From contig CAZWCE010000023.1 of NCBI GenBank assembly GCA_964632505.1, positions 1-53,644 of the forward strand: a stretch of DNA of 53,644 nt, written 5' to 3'. A model generated the notes under the pieces. The model made no database searches and had not been told where the DNA came from. It saw only the letters and a list, made by a program, of their open reading frames with translations. Below are positions 38,501 through 46,680 of this stretch, in pieces (positions within the stretch are counted from its first letter, which is position 1; each line of letters opens with the position of its first letter). Made by a program: the position numbers and the translations under genes. Source of the DNA: CAZWCE01 sp964632505 (lineage in GTDB: Bacteria; Planctomycetota; Planctomycetia; Pirellulales; Thermoguttaceae).

Positions 38501-40043
38501 CGTTCCTTTTCCTCAGGGGAGGAGGAGATTTCGCGGCGCCCTTGGGAATCCCGGCGTCGCTTCCCAAAAGAAATCGCGAATCGACCGGCAGACGAATGTC
38601 GCGCTTTTTCCGGAAAAAGCGCCAGGTGCGATCGATCGTCTCGAACTCGTCGCTCAGCGAGCTGAGGTTCTCGCTCTTGCCCAGGAAGAGACACCCCTTG
38701 GGCAAAAGCGAATAATGGAACATGCTGAGCACTTTTCGCTGCGCGACATTATTGAAGTAGATGAGCAGGTTGCGGCAGGAGATGAGATTCAATCGCGTGA
38801 AAGGAGGGGCCTTCAGGACGTTGTGTTCGGAGAAAATGACCATTTTCCTCAGTTCGTTATTGACGCGAAACAACCCCTTTTCCGCCGTGAAATAGTTTTT
38901 GCGTAGTTCCGCGGGGACATGTTCGAGCGCTTCGCGGGAATAGAGTCCCTGACTGGCGGTCTCGAGTGAAAGCTTGTGCATGTCGGTGGCGAAGATCTTC
39001 AGCTTCAAGTTCGACTGCCGCTGACGGATCGCCTCGTTGAAGAGAATGCCCAGGGAATAGGCCTCCTCGCCGGTCGCGCAGCCGCACGACCAGATGCGGA
39101 TCTCCGTGCCGGTGAAAGTGTCGACGATTTGGGGGACCACCCGTTTCCGCAAGATCTCGAAGGCGGCCGGATCGCGCATGAACTCGGTCACCCCGATCAG
39201 CAGATCGCGGTAGAGAATTTCCAGTTCCTCGCTGTCGGTGGAAAGCCGCTGGGCGTATTCATCGACGGTATTGTAATCGAGCATATTCATGCGGCGTTCG
39301 ATGCGACGTTCGATGGTCGAGGGCTTGTAGAAATTGAAATCGATGCTGTGACTGTCGCGCAGCAATCGAAAGACTTCCCCGAAGGGGCCCTCGAGCTGCT
39401 CGGTCCCCATTTTCCGTGCGACCACCTTCTTGCGTTCTTCGCCGGGTTTGCGGAGATGTTCGCAGAGAATATCGGGCATTTCGCCCGTATCGGCGATGTA
39501 ATCGACCAGGTCGGTTCCCACGGCCGCTCTGGGCATCCCGTCGAAGGCGGAACTCTCGGGATTCTGGGCGATGATCAATCCGCCCGCTTGCGCCACCGCG
39601 CCGATGCCGTTGCAGCCGTCGGTTCCCGTTCCGGAAAGGATGATCCCCACCGCGCGCTCTTGGACATCCTTGGCAAGCGATTCGAAAAAGGTATCGATCG
39701 GCAGATTCACCAGCGTGTCGCTGTCGCGGTCGGTGACCCGAAAGCAACCGCTTTGCATTTGCAGCGTTTTTCCCGTCGGGATCAGATAGACATGGTTCGC
39801 CTCGATCCGTTCGCCGTCGGCGGCCTGTTTCACCGGCATGTTCGTGCGGCGAGCCAGAAGTTCCGGCATGTAGCTCTTGTAATCGGGCGACAGATGCTGC
39901 ACGATGACGAAGGCGATCCCCGAATCGTCGGGCATCTTGTCGAAGAAATCCTCCAGGGGATCCAACCCTCCGGCCGATGCTCCGATGCCGACCACCAGTT
40001 GCGGGATTTCCGTCATGACGTTCTGGGCGTCGTGGTGATGCAT
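35517..40043 (-). CDS. CheB-CheR-PAS hybrid sensor histidine kinase (1508 aa)
   Basis: Domains in order (approximate residues) are: a CheB methylesterase (10-190) with Ser23, His50 and Asp142; a CheR methyltransferase (220-480) with SAM motif WSCGCATGEEAYS; a signalling-helix coiled coil rich in EEL/N repeats (655-730); four PAS domains (738-1248); HisKA with phospho-accepting His1279 in ASHDLRSP; and HATPase_c (1361-1508) with intact N, G1 (DNGIGIA) and G2 (GEGLGLSIV) boxes. No REC domain is fused to CheB and there is no membrane segment, so it is probably cytoplasmic. I infer that it senses through PAS domains and phosphorylates a separate regulator, likely the one encoded directly upstream. 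ATG at 40043 has AAGGA 8 bases upstream; longer in-frame starts lack this. Confidence 0.93.
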   Translation of the reverse strand: MHHHDAQNVMTEIPQLVVGIGASAGGLDPLEDFFDKMPDDSGIAFVIVQHLSPDYKSYMPELLARRTNMPVKQAADGERIEANHVYLIPTGKTLQMQSGCFRVTDRDSDTLVNLPIDTFFESLAKDVQERAVGIILSGTGTDGCNGIGAVAQAGGLIIAQNPESSAFDGMPRAAVGTDLVDYIADTGEMPDILCEHLRKPGEERKKVVARKMGTEQLEGPFGEVFRLLRDSHSIDFNFYKPSTIERRIERRMNMLDYNTVDEYAQRLSTDSEELEILYRDLLIGVTEFMRDPAAFEILRKRVVPQIVDTFTGTEIRIWSCGCATGEEAYSLGILFNEAIRQRQSNLKLKIFATDMHKLSLETASQGLYSREALEHVPAELRKNYFTAEKGLFRVNNELRKMVIFSEHNVLKAPPFTRLNLISCRNLLIYFNNVAQRKVLSMFHYSLLPKGCLFLGKSENLSSLSDEFETIDRTWRFFRKKRDIRLPVDSRFLLGSDAGIPKGAAKSPPPLRKRNGDHNLIKAYDVILDKFAPPSILVDESHQVMHVFGKAGKYFRTLTGRIHQDVFEFFEGNLKMALTGALQKAGKESETVTYRGIPTTEEKNAERVNLRVEPVRIKGDHFTYFLIVLEPCMIPAEPAAETDSTEDKPFDADDVSRDRIQQLEQELHYSREHLQSTIEELETSNEELQATNEELLASNEELQSTNEELHSVNEELYTVNAEFERKNKELEDMGNDMQNLLRATNIGTVFIDRQMRIRSFTPAIEEMFHLLPHDTGRPIEHIAYRIQGENTLFEDIKQVIETGETIEKEVRNTDDNWFLLRVLPYFDGKKNTLGAVVTFVDINIIKRYEKELRELNEELEERVKQRSRQIVESEQRLSLALEAANAGVYEHTVPIAEGDAFWSNQWARLLGFSVDELPPPELFSEWFESRIHPQDLHERNRLLKKFFAGQIEHYRLAKRIKHKDGRWIHVEMLAMASELDRTGKPLRVVGIMQDITERIHIEEAMQESELLNRTLVENVPQRMFLKDIFGNYVTCNSLYANDLGIEQKDILDKNDYDFFPQELADQLNEDDNEVLETQETLNKVMQFPVDGELRWVNMIKTPLHDESHRATGLLGLFWDITDSKSLEDQLSMERSRLKLALQAAKIRSWDVDIEGGEIRWSDKMFDLFEISASQRASCANWLEMLAEEDRRQMREALDRVVEERIPQMQECRVAIAPDESRYYLIAMEPVLDQNAEVRKLVGVNIDLTKIRTSEHQLRERTLELEHMNKELEQILYAASHDLRSPLVNIQGFSQELQESLETMKELVSLQALPQEVGRKMEEILKHDVPEFMQFIHSSITKMDSLINGLLKISRVGQAVLDLRRVDMKKLIAEVADTFEYEMKEIDAEIEIANLPPCRGDANLLSQVFTNLIGNAIKYRHPERSLKIRLTAIEEESEVVYCVADNGIGIAPEYQQSVFDLYHQLEPESGNGEGLGLSIVRSIIEKHGGRVWIDSEEGIGSRFLVALPKE

Positions 40044-40290
40044 TGGCTCATTCCTTTGAATCGACGATGAGGCCCGGTCCTCCCCGGCCATGGAAAGAAA
40101 AACAGAAGTTGTGTTCTCGAAAAAAATTCGAGAATGCAGGATCACATCCGGTGAACAGATGATTGCGTCGCATTATACCGGACTTCTCCGATTGCTTCCA
40201 TCTCCCGGCTTTGCGGTTTCCGAAAAATCGAGCCATTCCCACCGGGACGTCTGCCGGGGGAAATCCATGAAACGATTCCCGCCGTCTGAC

Positions 40291-40860
40291 TCAAGAGAAA
40301 AATTCCTTCGACGATGAACACCGCTCCGCGTTGCCCCCGCCGGACCGAGGTTCCACTTTCGAAGCGCGCTCCAGGCGGACCATCGTGCCCGAAGAGGCGA
40401 TCCTTGGGGAAGCACCTCGCGGATCGTCGCGCACCCTCGGAATCTGCAAAGTCTTCAAAAACCATCCCAGTTGACGGATCGTGTCGATGAATCGATCGTA
40501 AATGATGGGCTTGGTGATGAATCCGTTGCACCCGAGTTGGTAGCAGTGATGCACTTCTTCCATGTCGTCATTGGTCGTGATCATAATGACAGGAATGATC
40601 CTCAGTTCCGCATGCTCCTTGATGCGTTGCAGAACCTGCGTTCCCTTGATTTTCGGCATGCGGATATCCAAGAGCAGAAGATATCCTCTGCCGGGATCGA
40701 ACGACGATTCCTCTTCAAAAAAGAAATCGAGCACTTCCTGACCATCTCGAAATCGAACGACGGAGTTTTCGATTCCGGAGCGTCTCAGGTTGCGCTCGAT
40801 CAGCAGGGCGTGCCCTTTTTCATCCTCCGCAATGAGGATCACTACATCTTCGCCTAACAT
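40291..40860 (-). CDS. single-domain response regulator, Rcp1-like
   Basis: The 189-residue protein has one receiver domain: acidic pair Glu12-Asp13, phospho-accepting Asp65 in LLLLDIRMPKIKG, a Thr in MITTNDD and Lys117 in GFITKPI. The extended alpha4 segment resembles regulators that pair with phytochrome-type or CheB/CheR-PAS kinases. A basic, disordered C-terminal tail of about 45 residues follows, with no output domain. I chose ATG at 40860 (GGAAG 7 bases upstream). In-frame ATGs at 40902 and at 41031, the latter inside the transposable element, are possible. The kinase gene follows 247 bp downstream on the same strand. Confidence 0.88.
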   Translation of the reverse strand: MLGEDVVILIAEDEKGHALLIERNLRRSGIENSVVRFRDGQEVLDFFFEEESSFDPGRGYLLLLDIRMPKIKGTQVLQRIKEHAELRIIPVIMITTNDDMEEVHHCYQLGCNGFITKPIIYDRFIDTIRQLGWFLKTLQIPRVRDDPRGASPRIASSGTMVRLERASKVEPRSGGGNAERCSSSKEFFS

Positions 40861-40919
40861 GACTTCGCTTCCTGACTCTTCCTGGTCGATCTCTCTGCCC
40901 ATGAACGGCACCTTTTTCT

Positions 40920-41091
40920 GGTTCTTCCGACATTTTAGTGGCTGATTGATGAGTCCTTGTCGTCGACATCGATTGGCTCGGCTCGGATTCACCAACCAAA
41001 GCAGGGGACGAATCGAACGCTTTTTACGCATGACAATTGGATTTGCGTATCATTGCACTTCGGCATTAGCCATTAAATTCCCGGAAGAACC
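40920..41091 (+). mobile_element. 172-bp MITE-like element, copy B (intact ends, 8-bp target duplication)
   Basis: The ends are GGTTCTTCCG (40920-40929) and CGGAAGAACC (41082-41091). The inverted similarity extends to 23 bases with four mismatches. The element is flanked by a perfect direct repeat CTTTTTCT at 40912-40919 and 41092-41099, a target duplication of 8 bp. It contains no transposase. It inserted 59 bp upstream of the chosen start of the response regulator gene, in the intergenic region shared with the divergent REC/pseudo-kinase gene. The clean ends and duplication indicate a more recent insertion than copy A. Confidence 0.9.
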
Positions 41092-41099
41092 CTTTTTCT

Positions 41100-42026
41100 T
41101 TCCATTTTCCATTATTCCGTTGGCCACGATTCCGGCAAGTGTTTTTTTGGAGAAATCGTCGGCCAATATGGGAGCGACGTTTTTTATAGAAAAGGCTGAT
41201 AAAATTGCCACTTTCGGCGCACTCGATTCTTTTGGCCAACATTTTTTCACGGATTTTTTTCGAGGCTCCCCGTGCCCGAAATCGCCCCTCTGGATGGCGA
41301 CTTTGATGTCGTCATTCACCTACAAATGTGGGGAAAAACCGAAATCCAGCGAGGTATCCTCGCTCCGGCTGTCTCCCGCGTTCTCGCCGAGCCGAACTCA
41401 GGATTCGCGTCTTGCCATCGACCGAAGGGACGACAAGGCCGGCGACGGCTCGGGGCGCCCCTCCCGGCGACTCCCCGGGAGCATCGTCGTAAATACTTGT
41501 CTTGCATGCCATTAATACAATCGCCTCCGGTCGGACCAGGAAAGTAGCCCGATTCATGGTGACTGACAAGGAGACGATAGGGCGTTTTGAACAGGCCGCC
41601 AAAGAATACATCATTTTTTTAATAATAATTCGGCGGTTCTCTTGATATCTCTTTATCTGTAAGCAATGATATTACTGGATTGGCCGACTCGATAGTACCA
41701 TCTTCACCGAATGATCGAGAAATCGCGATTTTTTTCAGGCGCCATTCCTTCCTCCTTGATGCCTCCCCCCTTTGAAACCCGGTAGAGTTTCTGAAAGGAA
41801 CCGCAATATCCCCGTAGAAGAGGCCGGCCGAGGATAACATTCGTCCACTGTTTTCGTGGAGTCTCGCTTTCCCTCCGTCGTCGTCCGGAATCCATGGGCG
41901 TGAATCCGGCCTCTTCGATGACATGGCAATGGCCGGGAACCACTGGTACGCCTCGGCATCGCCAAGGTGCGAGACTCCGGATGGAAGGCCTTTGCCCCGG
42001 TTCCGTGAACGAAAGGACCTCGAAAC
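41100..42026. other. long divergent intergenic region
   Basis: More than 900 bases lie between the response regulator side and the REC/pseudo-kinase gene. The first 200 bases are T-rich. Short frames occur on both strands but none has a convincing start or protein pattern. The original promoter of the response regulator operon probably lies in this region, now separated from the gene by the inserted element. Confidence 0.45.
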
Positions 42027-43679
42027 ATGATGGATTCACATCAACAGCACTCCACCGGCATCCGAATCCTCTTGATCGAAGACAATTCCACATTCGCGCG
42101 TTTGGTGGAACGGGCTCTTGCAAAAATGCCCGACCATTTCATTCTCGATCATCAGATGACCCTCAGGGGGGGGATGCGGCGTTTGGAAAAGGAGGAGTTC
42201 GACATCGTCCTACTCGATTTGACCCTCCCCGACAGCCGCGGTCTGGCAGGATTGATGCGGCTGAAACGGCTCGTTCCGACGACGCCGATCATCATTCTGA
42301 CCGCACTCGATTCGGAACAGCTCTCCCTGGAGGCGATCGATCGGGGAGCCCAGGACTATATCCTCAAGGATTACTACCACCTCGATCTGCTCAAGCAGAG
42401 CATCCAGCATGCCATCGCCCGGCAGGAGCAGTTGCTCGAAAACAAACAGTTGACGCAATCGTTGCGGGAAAAGAAGCGGGAACTGGAAAAGAAGAACAAG
42501 AGGTTGGCCCGTCTCTACGCGGTGATCCATCACTCGATGGACAGTTTCTCTCAGGATTTCCACGAGCCTTTGGAGGAAATTCGAAAAGCGGCCGGGGCGA
42601 TCCTGTCGAATGACGTGGGCCATGTCGCCCCGAACTCCATGAAACAAGCCGAGTCGATCGAGCGCAAATGCCTCGAGCTGAAGTCGATGGTCGACGATCT
42701 GATCGATACGCGGAAAATGGAAGGAGGATTGATGGTTCCCCGTCGCCGGGAAGTGTCGCCGACACAACTGATGAGCAGGCTTCAAGACCATTTTCCCCGG
42801 CGATTTCCGGAAGGATCACTCCGGCTGAACGTCCAGATCCCGCAAAACTGCCCTCATGTGTTCTGCGATCCCGATCATATTCGTCAAGCCTTGAACCGCA
42901 TTCTGGCGTCCTCGCGGGACGAAGATTCCGCCGAAATCGATGCGACCGTGACGGTCAGCGTTCCACGAGGACGCGGAGAGGTCCTCTTCGAAATCTCCCT
43001 CGATCACGAATCCGAGAAACTCCCCGAAACCGAACCGGCCCAAAATGATGCTTCGCCATCGGCCGAGCAACCTAGCCCGCGGTCCGCGACCACCAGAACC
43101 CTTGGCCTGGAGGTGGCCCGGGATCTGATCGCCCTGAATTTGGGATGCCTGAAGGTCCAGGACCGTGCTCCGCGGGGATGTTCTTTCTCGTTCTCGCTTC
43201 CGGTGATGGAAGAAGAGACGGTCACTCGTCGTTATCCCATCTATCTTCGCGATCGAGGCGAAGAGGCGTTTTCGATCTCATCGCTGATCCTGGAGACTCC
43301 CATCCCCACACGAAACGCGCAGGGAGACGAGGTGCATTCGTTCCTGGAAAATCTATTGCGGCAGAACGATCTCCTCTTTCGCGTCGCCCCGCATCGATGG
43401 CGCGTGCTTTTGCAAGCGAATAAAACGGAACGGGAATATTTTCTTCTTCGTTTGCATCGCGAAATCGCCGCCGGCCACCAACTGATTCCCGAATCCTTGC
43501 TGCCGGAATTGAGGATTCGCGGCATGCAGACCTGGAAACTCGATCCCGACGACGAGGACTCTTTCCTCCCGACGATTCAGGGAATGGGACCTTCTCACTA
43601 CGCCACGCTTCCGAAGATCTCCGCCGCCGACGCTCAACCCTTTCGGGAACAGCAGATCTTCCGAAACGATCTTCCCTGA
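42027..43679 (+). CDS. receiver domain fused to a degenerate histidine kinase and a GGDEF-like remnant
   Basis: In this 550-residue protein, residues 11-130 form a receiver domain with intact Glu18-Asp19, Asp64, Thr92 and Lys114. A coiled coil follows (135-165), then a HisKA-like segment in which the expected phospho-histidine is replaced by Gln176 (SQDFHEPL where S-H-D-x-R-x-P is usual). The ATPase-like region keeps LNRIL, but the catalytic Asn of the N box is replaced by Ser, the G1 box has lost its glycines and the G2 box is reduced to TLGLEVARDL. Residues about 400-500 (LLRQNDLLFRVAPHRWRVLL) resemble a GGDEF domain without its signature. I infer a phosphorylation-controlled scaffold or adaptor rather than an enzyme. 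The ribosome binding site is AAAGGA upstream of ATG 42027. Confidence 0.8.
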   Translation: MMDSHQQHSTGIRILLIEDNSTFARLVERALAKMPDHFILDHQMTLRGGMRRLEKEEFDIVLLDLTLPDSRGLAGLMRLKRLVPTTPIIILTALDSEQLSLEAIDRGAQDYILKDYYHLDLLKQSIQHAIARQEQLLENKQLTQSLREKKRELEKKNKRLARLYAVIHHSMDSFSQDFHEPLEEIRKAAGAILSNDVGHVAPNSMKQAESIERKCLELKSMVDDLIDTRKMEGGLMVPRRREVSPTQLMSRLQDHFPRRFPEGSLRLNVQIPQNCPHVFCDPDHIRQALNRILASSRDEDSAEIDATVTVSVPRGRGEVLFEISLDHESEKLPETEPAQNDASPSAEQPSPRSATTRTLGLEVARDLIALNLGCLKVQDRAPRGCSFSFSLPVMEEETVTRRYPIYLRDRGEEAFSISSLILETPIPTRNAQGDEVHSFLENLLRQNDLLFRVAPHRWRVLLQANKTEREYFLLRLHREIAAGHQLIPESLLPELRIRGMQTWKLDPDDEDSFLPTIQGMGPSHYATLPKISAADAQPFREQQIFRNDLP

Positions 43680-44045
43680 TCATTCTGGGGACCATGTTTC
43701 GCAGTCATGTGCCGGCACGCGGTCCCCGGAGGCTCTCTCCGGGATTCGGCGGTCTTTACGGACGCCGACAGATCGACTAGAATCGCAGGTATCGTTCTCG
43801 TGGAAGATTCGAGGTTTCGATCCATCGTGAATGAACCGATTTCGTGGCTTTCTGCTCGGCAAATCCGTCGGTGTCTTTCGGAGTTTGCTGAATTGAATCG
43901 GCTCGTTGAAAATGCGACGGTCGACCACTCGCCTCTCCCTTCTTTTCGCGGCCGTGCCGATGGTGCTTCCCATCGTGCGAAAGCGTCTTGGTGTCCCCGA
44001 ATCGCGACCATTTCCCTCTTTTCTCCGACGAACAAGGAAACCAAC
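43680..44045. other. gap before the glycosyltransferase gene
   Basis: An open frame continues upstream of the glycosyltransferase start through this gap, but its sequence does not look like protein and lacks a ribosome binding site. I therefore treat it as noncoding. No RNA gene or terminator was recognised. Confidence 0.4.
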
Positions 44046-44885
44046 ATGGACTCCCAGGAACGTGCTTCCGATCCAACCTGCCCGATGTGCCGGTGGTGGA
44101 GCGAACAGAAACCGGAACTCGATTCGGGCGCCGGCCGGGAATTCTGGTCGAAGGAGATCGCGCGGCGACTGGGGATTTTCGCCGTGCCGGAAGGAACGCT
44201 CCTGTCGGTCGTGGTGCCGGTGTATAACGAAGTGAGCACGCTGGAAAACATCCTCGCGCAGATTCGGGCCGTCCCCATTCGCAAAGAGATTCTTCTAATC
44301 GACGACGGCAGCACCGACGGGACCCGCGAGCTGCTCGAGAAGCTCGAAGGCGACGACCTGAAGATCCTCTTGCACGAGAAGAACCGAGGCAAGGGGGCGG
44401 CGGTCCGGACCGGTTTCCAGAACGTCTCGGGGAATATCGTGCTGATCCAGGACGCCGATCTCGAATACGATCCGGTGCATTATCCCGAACTGATCCGTCC
44501 GATTCTCACCGGCGAGGCCGACGTCGTCTACGGCTCCCGTTTCCTCACCGACGGACCGCATCGGGTGCTCTATTTCTGGCATTCGGTCGCCAACCGCATG
44601 CTCACGACGATCTCGAACATGTTCACCGATTTGAACCTGACCGACATGGAAACCTGTTACAAGGTGTTCCGGAGGGAAGTGGTCGACGACATCGTCTCGA
44701 CGCTCAAGCAGAACCGGTTCGGCATCGAGCCGGAGATGACCGCCAAGGTGGCCCGGCGGAAATACCGCATCTATGAAATCGGGATCACGTACCACGGGCG
44801 GACCTACGAGGAAGGCAAGAAGATCGGTCTCAAAGACGCATTCCAAGCGCTCTGGTGCATTTTCCGCTACTGGTGGACCGACTAA
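44046..44885 (+). CDS. glycosyltransferase family 2, dolichyl-phosphate-mannose-synthase-like
   Basis: The 279-residue GT-A fold protein has SVVVPVYNE at residue 54, LIDDGSTDGT at 84, the metal-binding DAD at 136-138, and the ETCYKVFRREV and FGIEPEMTAKVARR segments typical of the DPM-synthase-like branch. It probably transfers a sugar from a nucleotide donor to a lipid carrier at the membrane; the sugar is unknown. It lacks C-terminal membrane helices. The first 45 residues carry a C-P-M-C pair (Cys12, Cys15), which is unusual for the family and could bind metal. ATG 44046 has AAGGA 7 bases upstream. Confidence 0.9.
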   Translation: MDSQERASDPTCPMCRWWSEQKPELDSGAGREFWSKEIARRLGIFAVPEGTLLSVVVPVYNEVSTLENILAQIRAVPIRKEILLIDDGSTDGTRELLEKLEGDDLKILLHEKNRGKGAAVRTGFQNVSGNIVLIQDADLEYDPVHYPELIRPILTGEADVVYGSRFLTDGPHRVLYFWHSVANRMLTTISNMFTDLNLTDMETCYKVFRREVVDDIVSTLKQNRFGIEPEMTAKVARRKYRIYEIGITYHGRTYEEGKKIGLKDAFQALWCIFRYWWTD

Positions 44886-44900
44886 CAGCCGGTTCACGCA

Positions 44901-44931
44901 AAGAAAAGCCCCGGCGGAATCGCCGGGGCTT
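44901..44931. terminator. terminator between convergent genes
   Basis: An 11-bp perfect stem (44906-44916 with 44921-44931) has the loop GAAT. On the minus strand it is followed by TTTTCTT, so it best serves the exported-protein gene ending at 44959. It may also stop transcription from the glycosyltransferase gene, although no T-run follows on the plus strand. Confidence 0.85.
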
Positions 44932-44958
44932 CGGGATGATCTCGTCTCCGAAAGGAGA

Positions 44959-46680
44959 TCACGGAGCTTCGATTTCGATTTCTTCGATATCTTCGGCTTC
45001 AATCTCAAGTTGAAGCTGGCGTCCGGCCTCTCGTCCGGCCTCTACTCCGGCCATGATCGGCTTGAGCACCGGCGGAATCAAGGCGAGGACCTCACCGGTG
45101 ATGATCACCCGGCTCTGGGCCCCGTTTTCCTGATAGCTGGATTGCACCAGGATTTCCGCTCCCTGTCCCTGCTCCAGGAGTGTTTGGGCCAGCGGAGGTG
45201 TTCCTTCCTCCTCGAACGGCTCCATGAATTTTCCGAGGTTTTCGAAGGAGACTCGCCCCACCGTTTCCGGCAGAGGCGCTCCGGTATTGGCCTGGGAATC
45301 GTCGATCGCCTTCTTCAGCGTCGCGACGGGGTCATCGCTCAGGCCGGCGATCAAACAAACACCGTCGCTCTTGGTTCCCAAGCAGACGGTTGCCGAACGA
45401 TCACGCAAATGCTCAGGCAAGTTGTCCGCCTCGGGAGCTTCCGATAGCGGCATGCTCCATTTCGTGAAGGTGTACCCCTTGTAGGTTTCCGCCTCGATCT
45501 CGAGACCTTCCTTCAATTCCGGATTCTCCTCGGCGGCGATTTCGAGCAACTTTTTCAGAGTCTCGGCGAGCTTGTCGCCCTGGGCGATCTTGCTGCCGGC
45601 GAGCACTTCTCCCGCCGGGAGCACCGACACTCCCATGTCGATATCGCCCGACTCGATCGTCGCATCCACCACCTCGTGGAAACTCTTGAGGATTCCCTCG
45701 GCCAGCTTCCGTTCCTCGTCGGTCAGATCCTCGGTCTGCAAATTTTGCAGGGCCCCATTGAATCCCTGCTGGACCTGCAACTTGACCTGTTCGATCTGCG
45801 ACTGCATGAGCGTCGCCGCGCCGATGATAGCGAGGATGGATTCCTCGGGCTGGTAGAAGCCGCTCTTGTCGGTGGTGAGATCGGCATTGGCCGTGTACTG
45901 AATCCCGATGTCGGTATTGGGCTTGGCGACGGCGATCGTTTCGATCGTGAGATCGACCGTCGAAGGATCGACCGCGATGCCCAGGGTCATCGTCTTGAGC
46001 TCGTTCGCCACCTTCTTGATCTGGTTCATCGAACGCTGGAAGTTCTCCTGGAAAGCGGGATCGTTATTGGTGGCGGCCATCATCTGGAGCGGCATCAAAA
46101 GACCGTTGATCATCTCGGGCGTGAAGGGCGTCAGGTCCCCGTGGATGCCCAGCAGATATTTTTCGTTCAATCCCGACAAAAGCGTGACCGGATTCTCCGG
46201 AGTCTTCTCCAAGAGGCTCTGCTTGTTCGTGATGAAGACCCAGCCGTTTTTGGGCAGCATGTAGAAGGGCTGTTGGGCCTGAAGCGTGTAGATTCCGTCG
46301 GCGTCGGGCTCGCCGATCATCTCCGCCTGATCCTGCATCCAGGGATTCTGGAGGAAGGCCTCGACATCGGTCACCGGCAAAAAGATCAACGGAACGAAGC
46401 TGGTCCCATCGGTCTGGAGCACCGCCCCGAGCGGTTTCGTGGTATCGACTCCCTTGGGGCCCTCGGCACCGAGCATCATCTTCGGCATCGCCATGGCGTC
46501 CGGCTGTCCCACCTTTTGGGCGATCGCCTCGCTCCTGCTCATCACGTCATCGAAGCTGGAAATGGAAATCGTCACCACCGGCTGCATGTTGTCCTGGGCC
46601 CGGGCTTGCGAAAGCGGCAAGACACAGGCCAGGGCCGCCAGAAACAGCCCTGCTTTGGTAAACCTCTTGATCGTTCTCAC
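44959..46680 (-). CDS. exported protein of unknown function (573 aa)
   Basis: A GTG start at 46680 is preceded by GAGGAG and 7 bases. It yields a clean signal peptide (RTIKRFTKAGLFLAALACVLPL, cleavage after ARA at about residue 28). The mature protein is mostly polar and helical with Met/Gln/Glu-rich stretches (MQSQIEQVKLQVQQGFNGALQ). It ends in a very acidic tail (QLEIEAEDIEEIEIEAP). No catalytic motif or named domain was recognised. Its style fits the large exported hypothetical proteins typical of planctomycetes. An ATG at 46716 in the same frame is an alternative start but would put charged residues ahead of the signal peptide. Confidence 0.78.
   Translation of the reverse strand: MRTIKRFTKAGLFLAALACVLPLSQARAQDNMQPVVTISISSFDDVMSRSEAIAQKVGQPDAMAMPKMMLGAEGPKGVDTTKPLGAVLQTDGTSFVPLIFLPVTDVEAFLQNPWMQDQAEMIGEPDADGIYTLQAQQPFYMLPKNGWVFITNKQSLLEKTPENPVTLLSGLNEKYLLGIHGDLTPFTPEMINGLLMPLQMMAATNNDPAFQENFQRSMNQIKKVANELKTMTLGIAVDPSTVDLTIETIAVAKPNTDIGIQYTANADLTTDKSGFYQPEESILAIIGAATLMQSQIEQVKLQVQQGFNGALQNLQTEDLTDEERKLAEGILKSFHEVVDATIESGDIDMGVSVLPAGEVLAGSKIAQGDKLAETLKKLLEIAAEENPELKEGLEIEAETYKGYTFTKWSMPLSEAPEADNLPEHLRDRSATVCLGTKSDGVCLIAGLSDDPVATLKKAIDDSQANTGAPLPETVGRVSFENLGKFMEPFEEEGTPPLAQTLLEQGQGAEILVQSSYQENGAQSRVIITGEVLALIPPVLKPIMAGVEAGREAGRQLQLEIEAEDIEEIEIEAP

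Noticed and set aside
41312..41924. Two minus-strand frames of about 100 codons in the intergenic region
   Set aside because: They have no ribosome binding site and no protein-like pattern.
43707..44045. Upstream extension of the glycosyltransferase frame to 43707
   Set aside because: The added 113 residues do not resemble protein, and a good ribosome binding site precedes ATG 44046.
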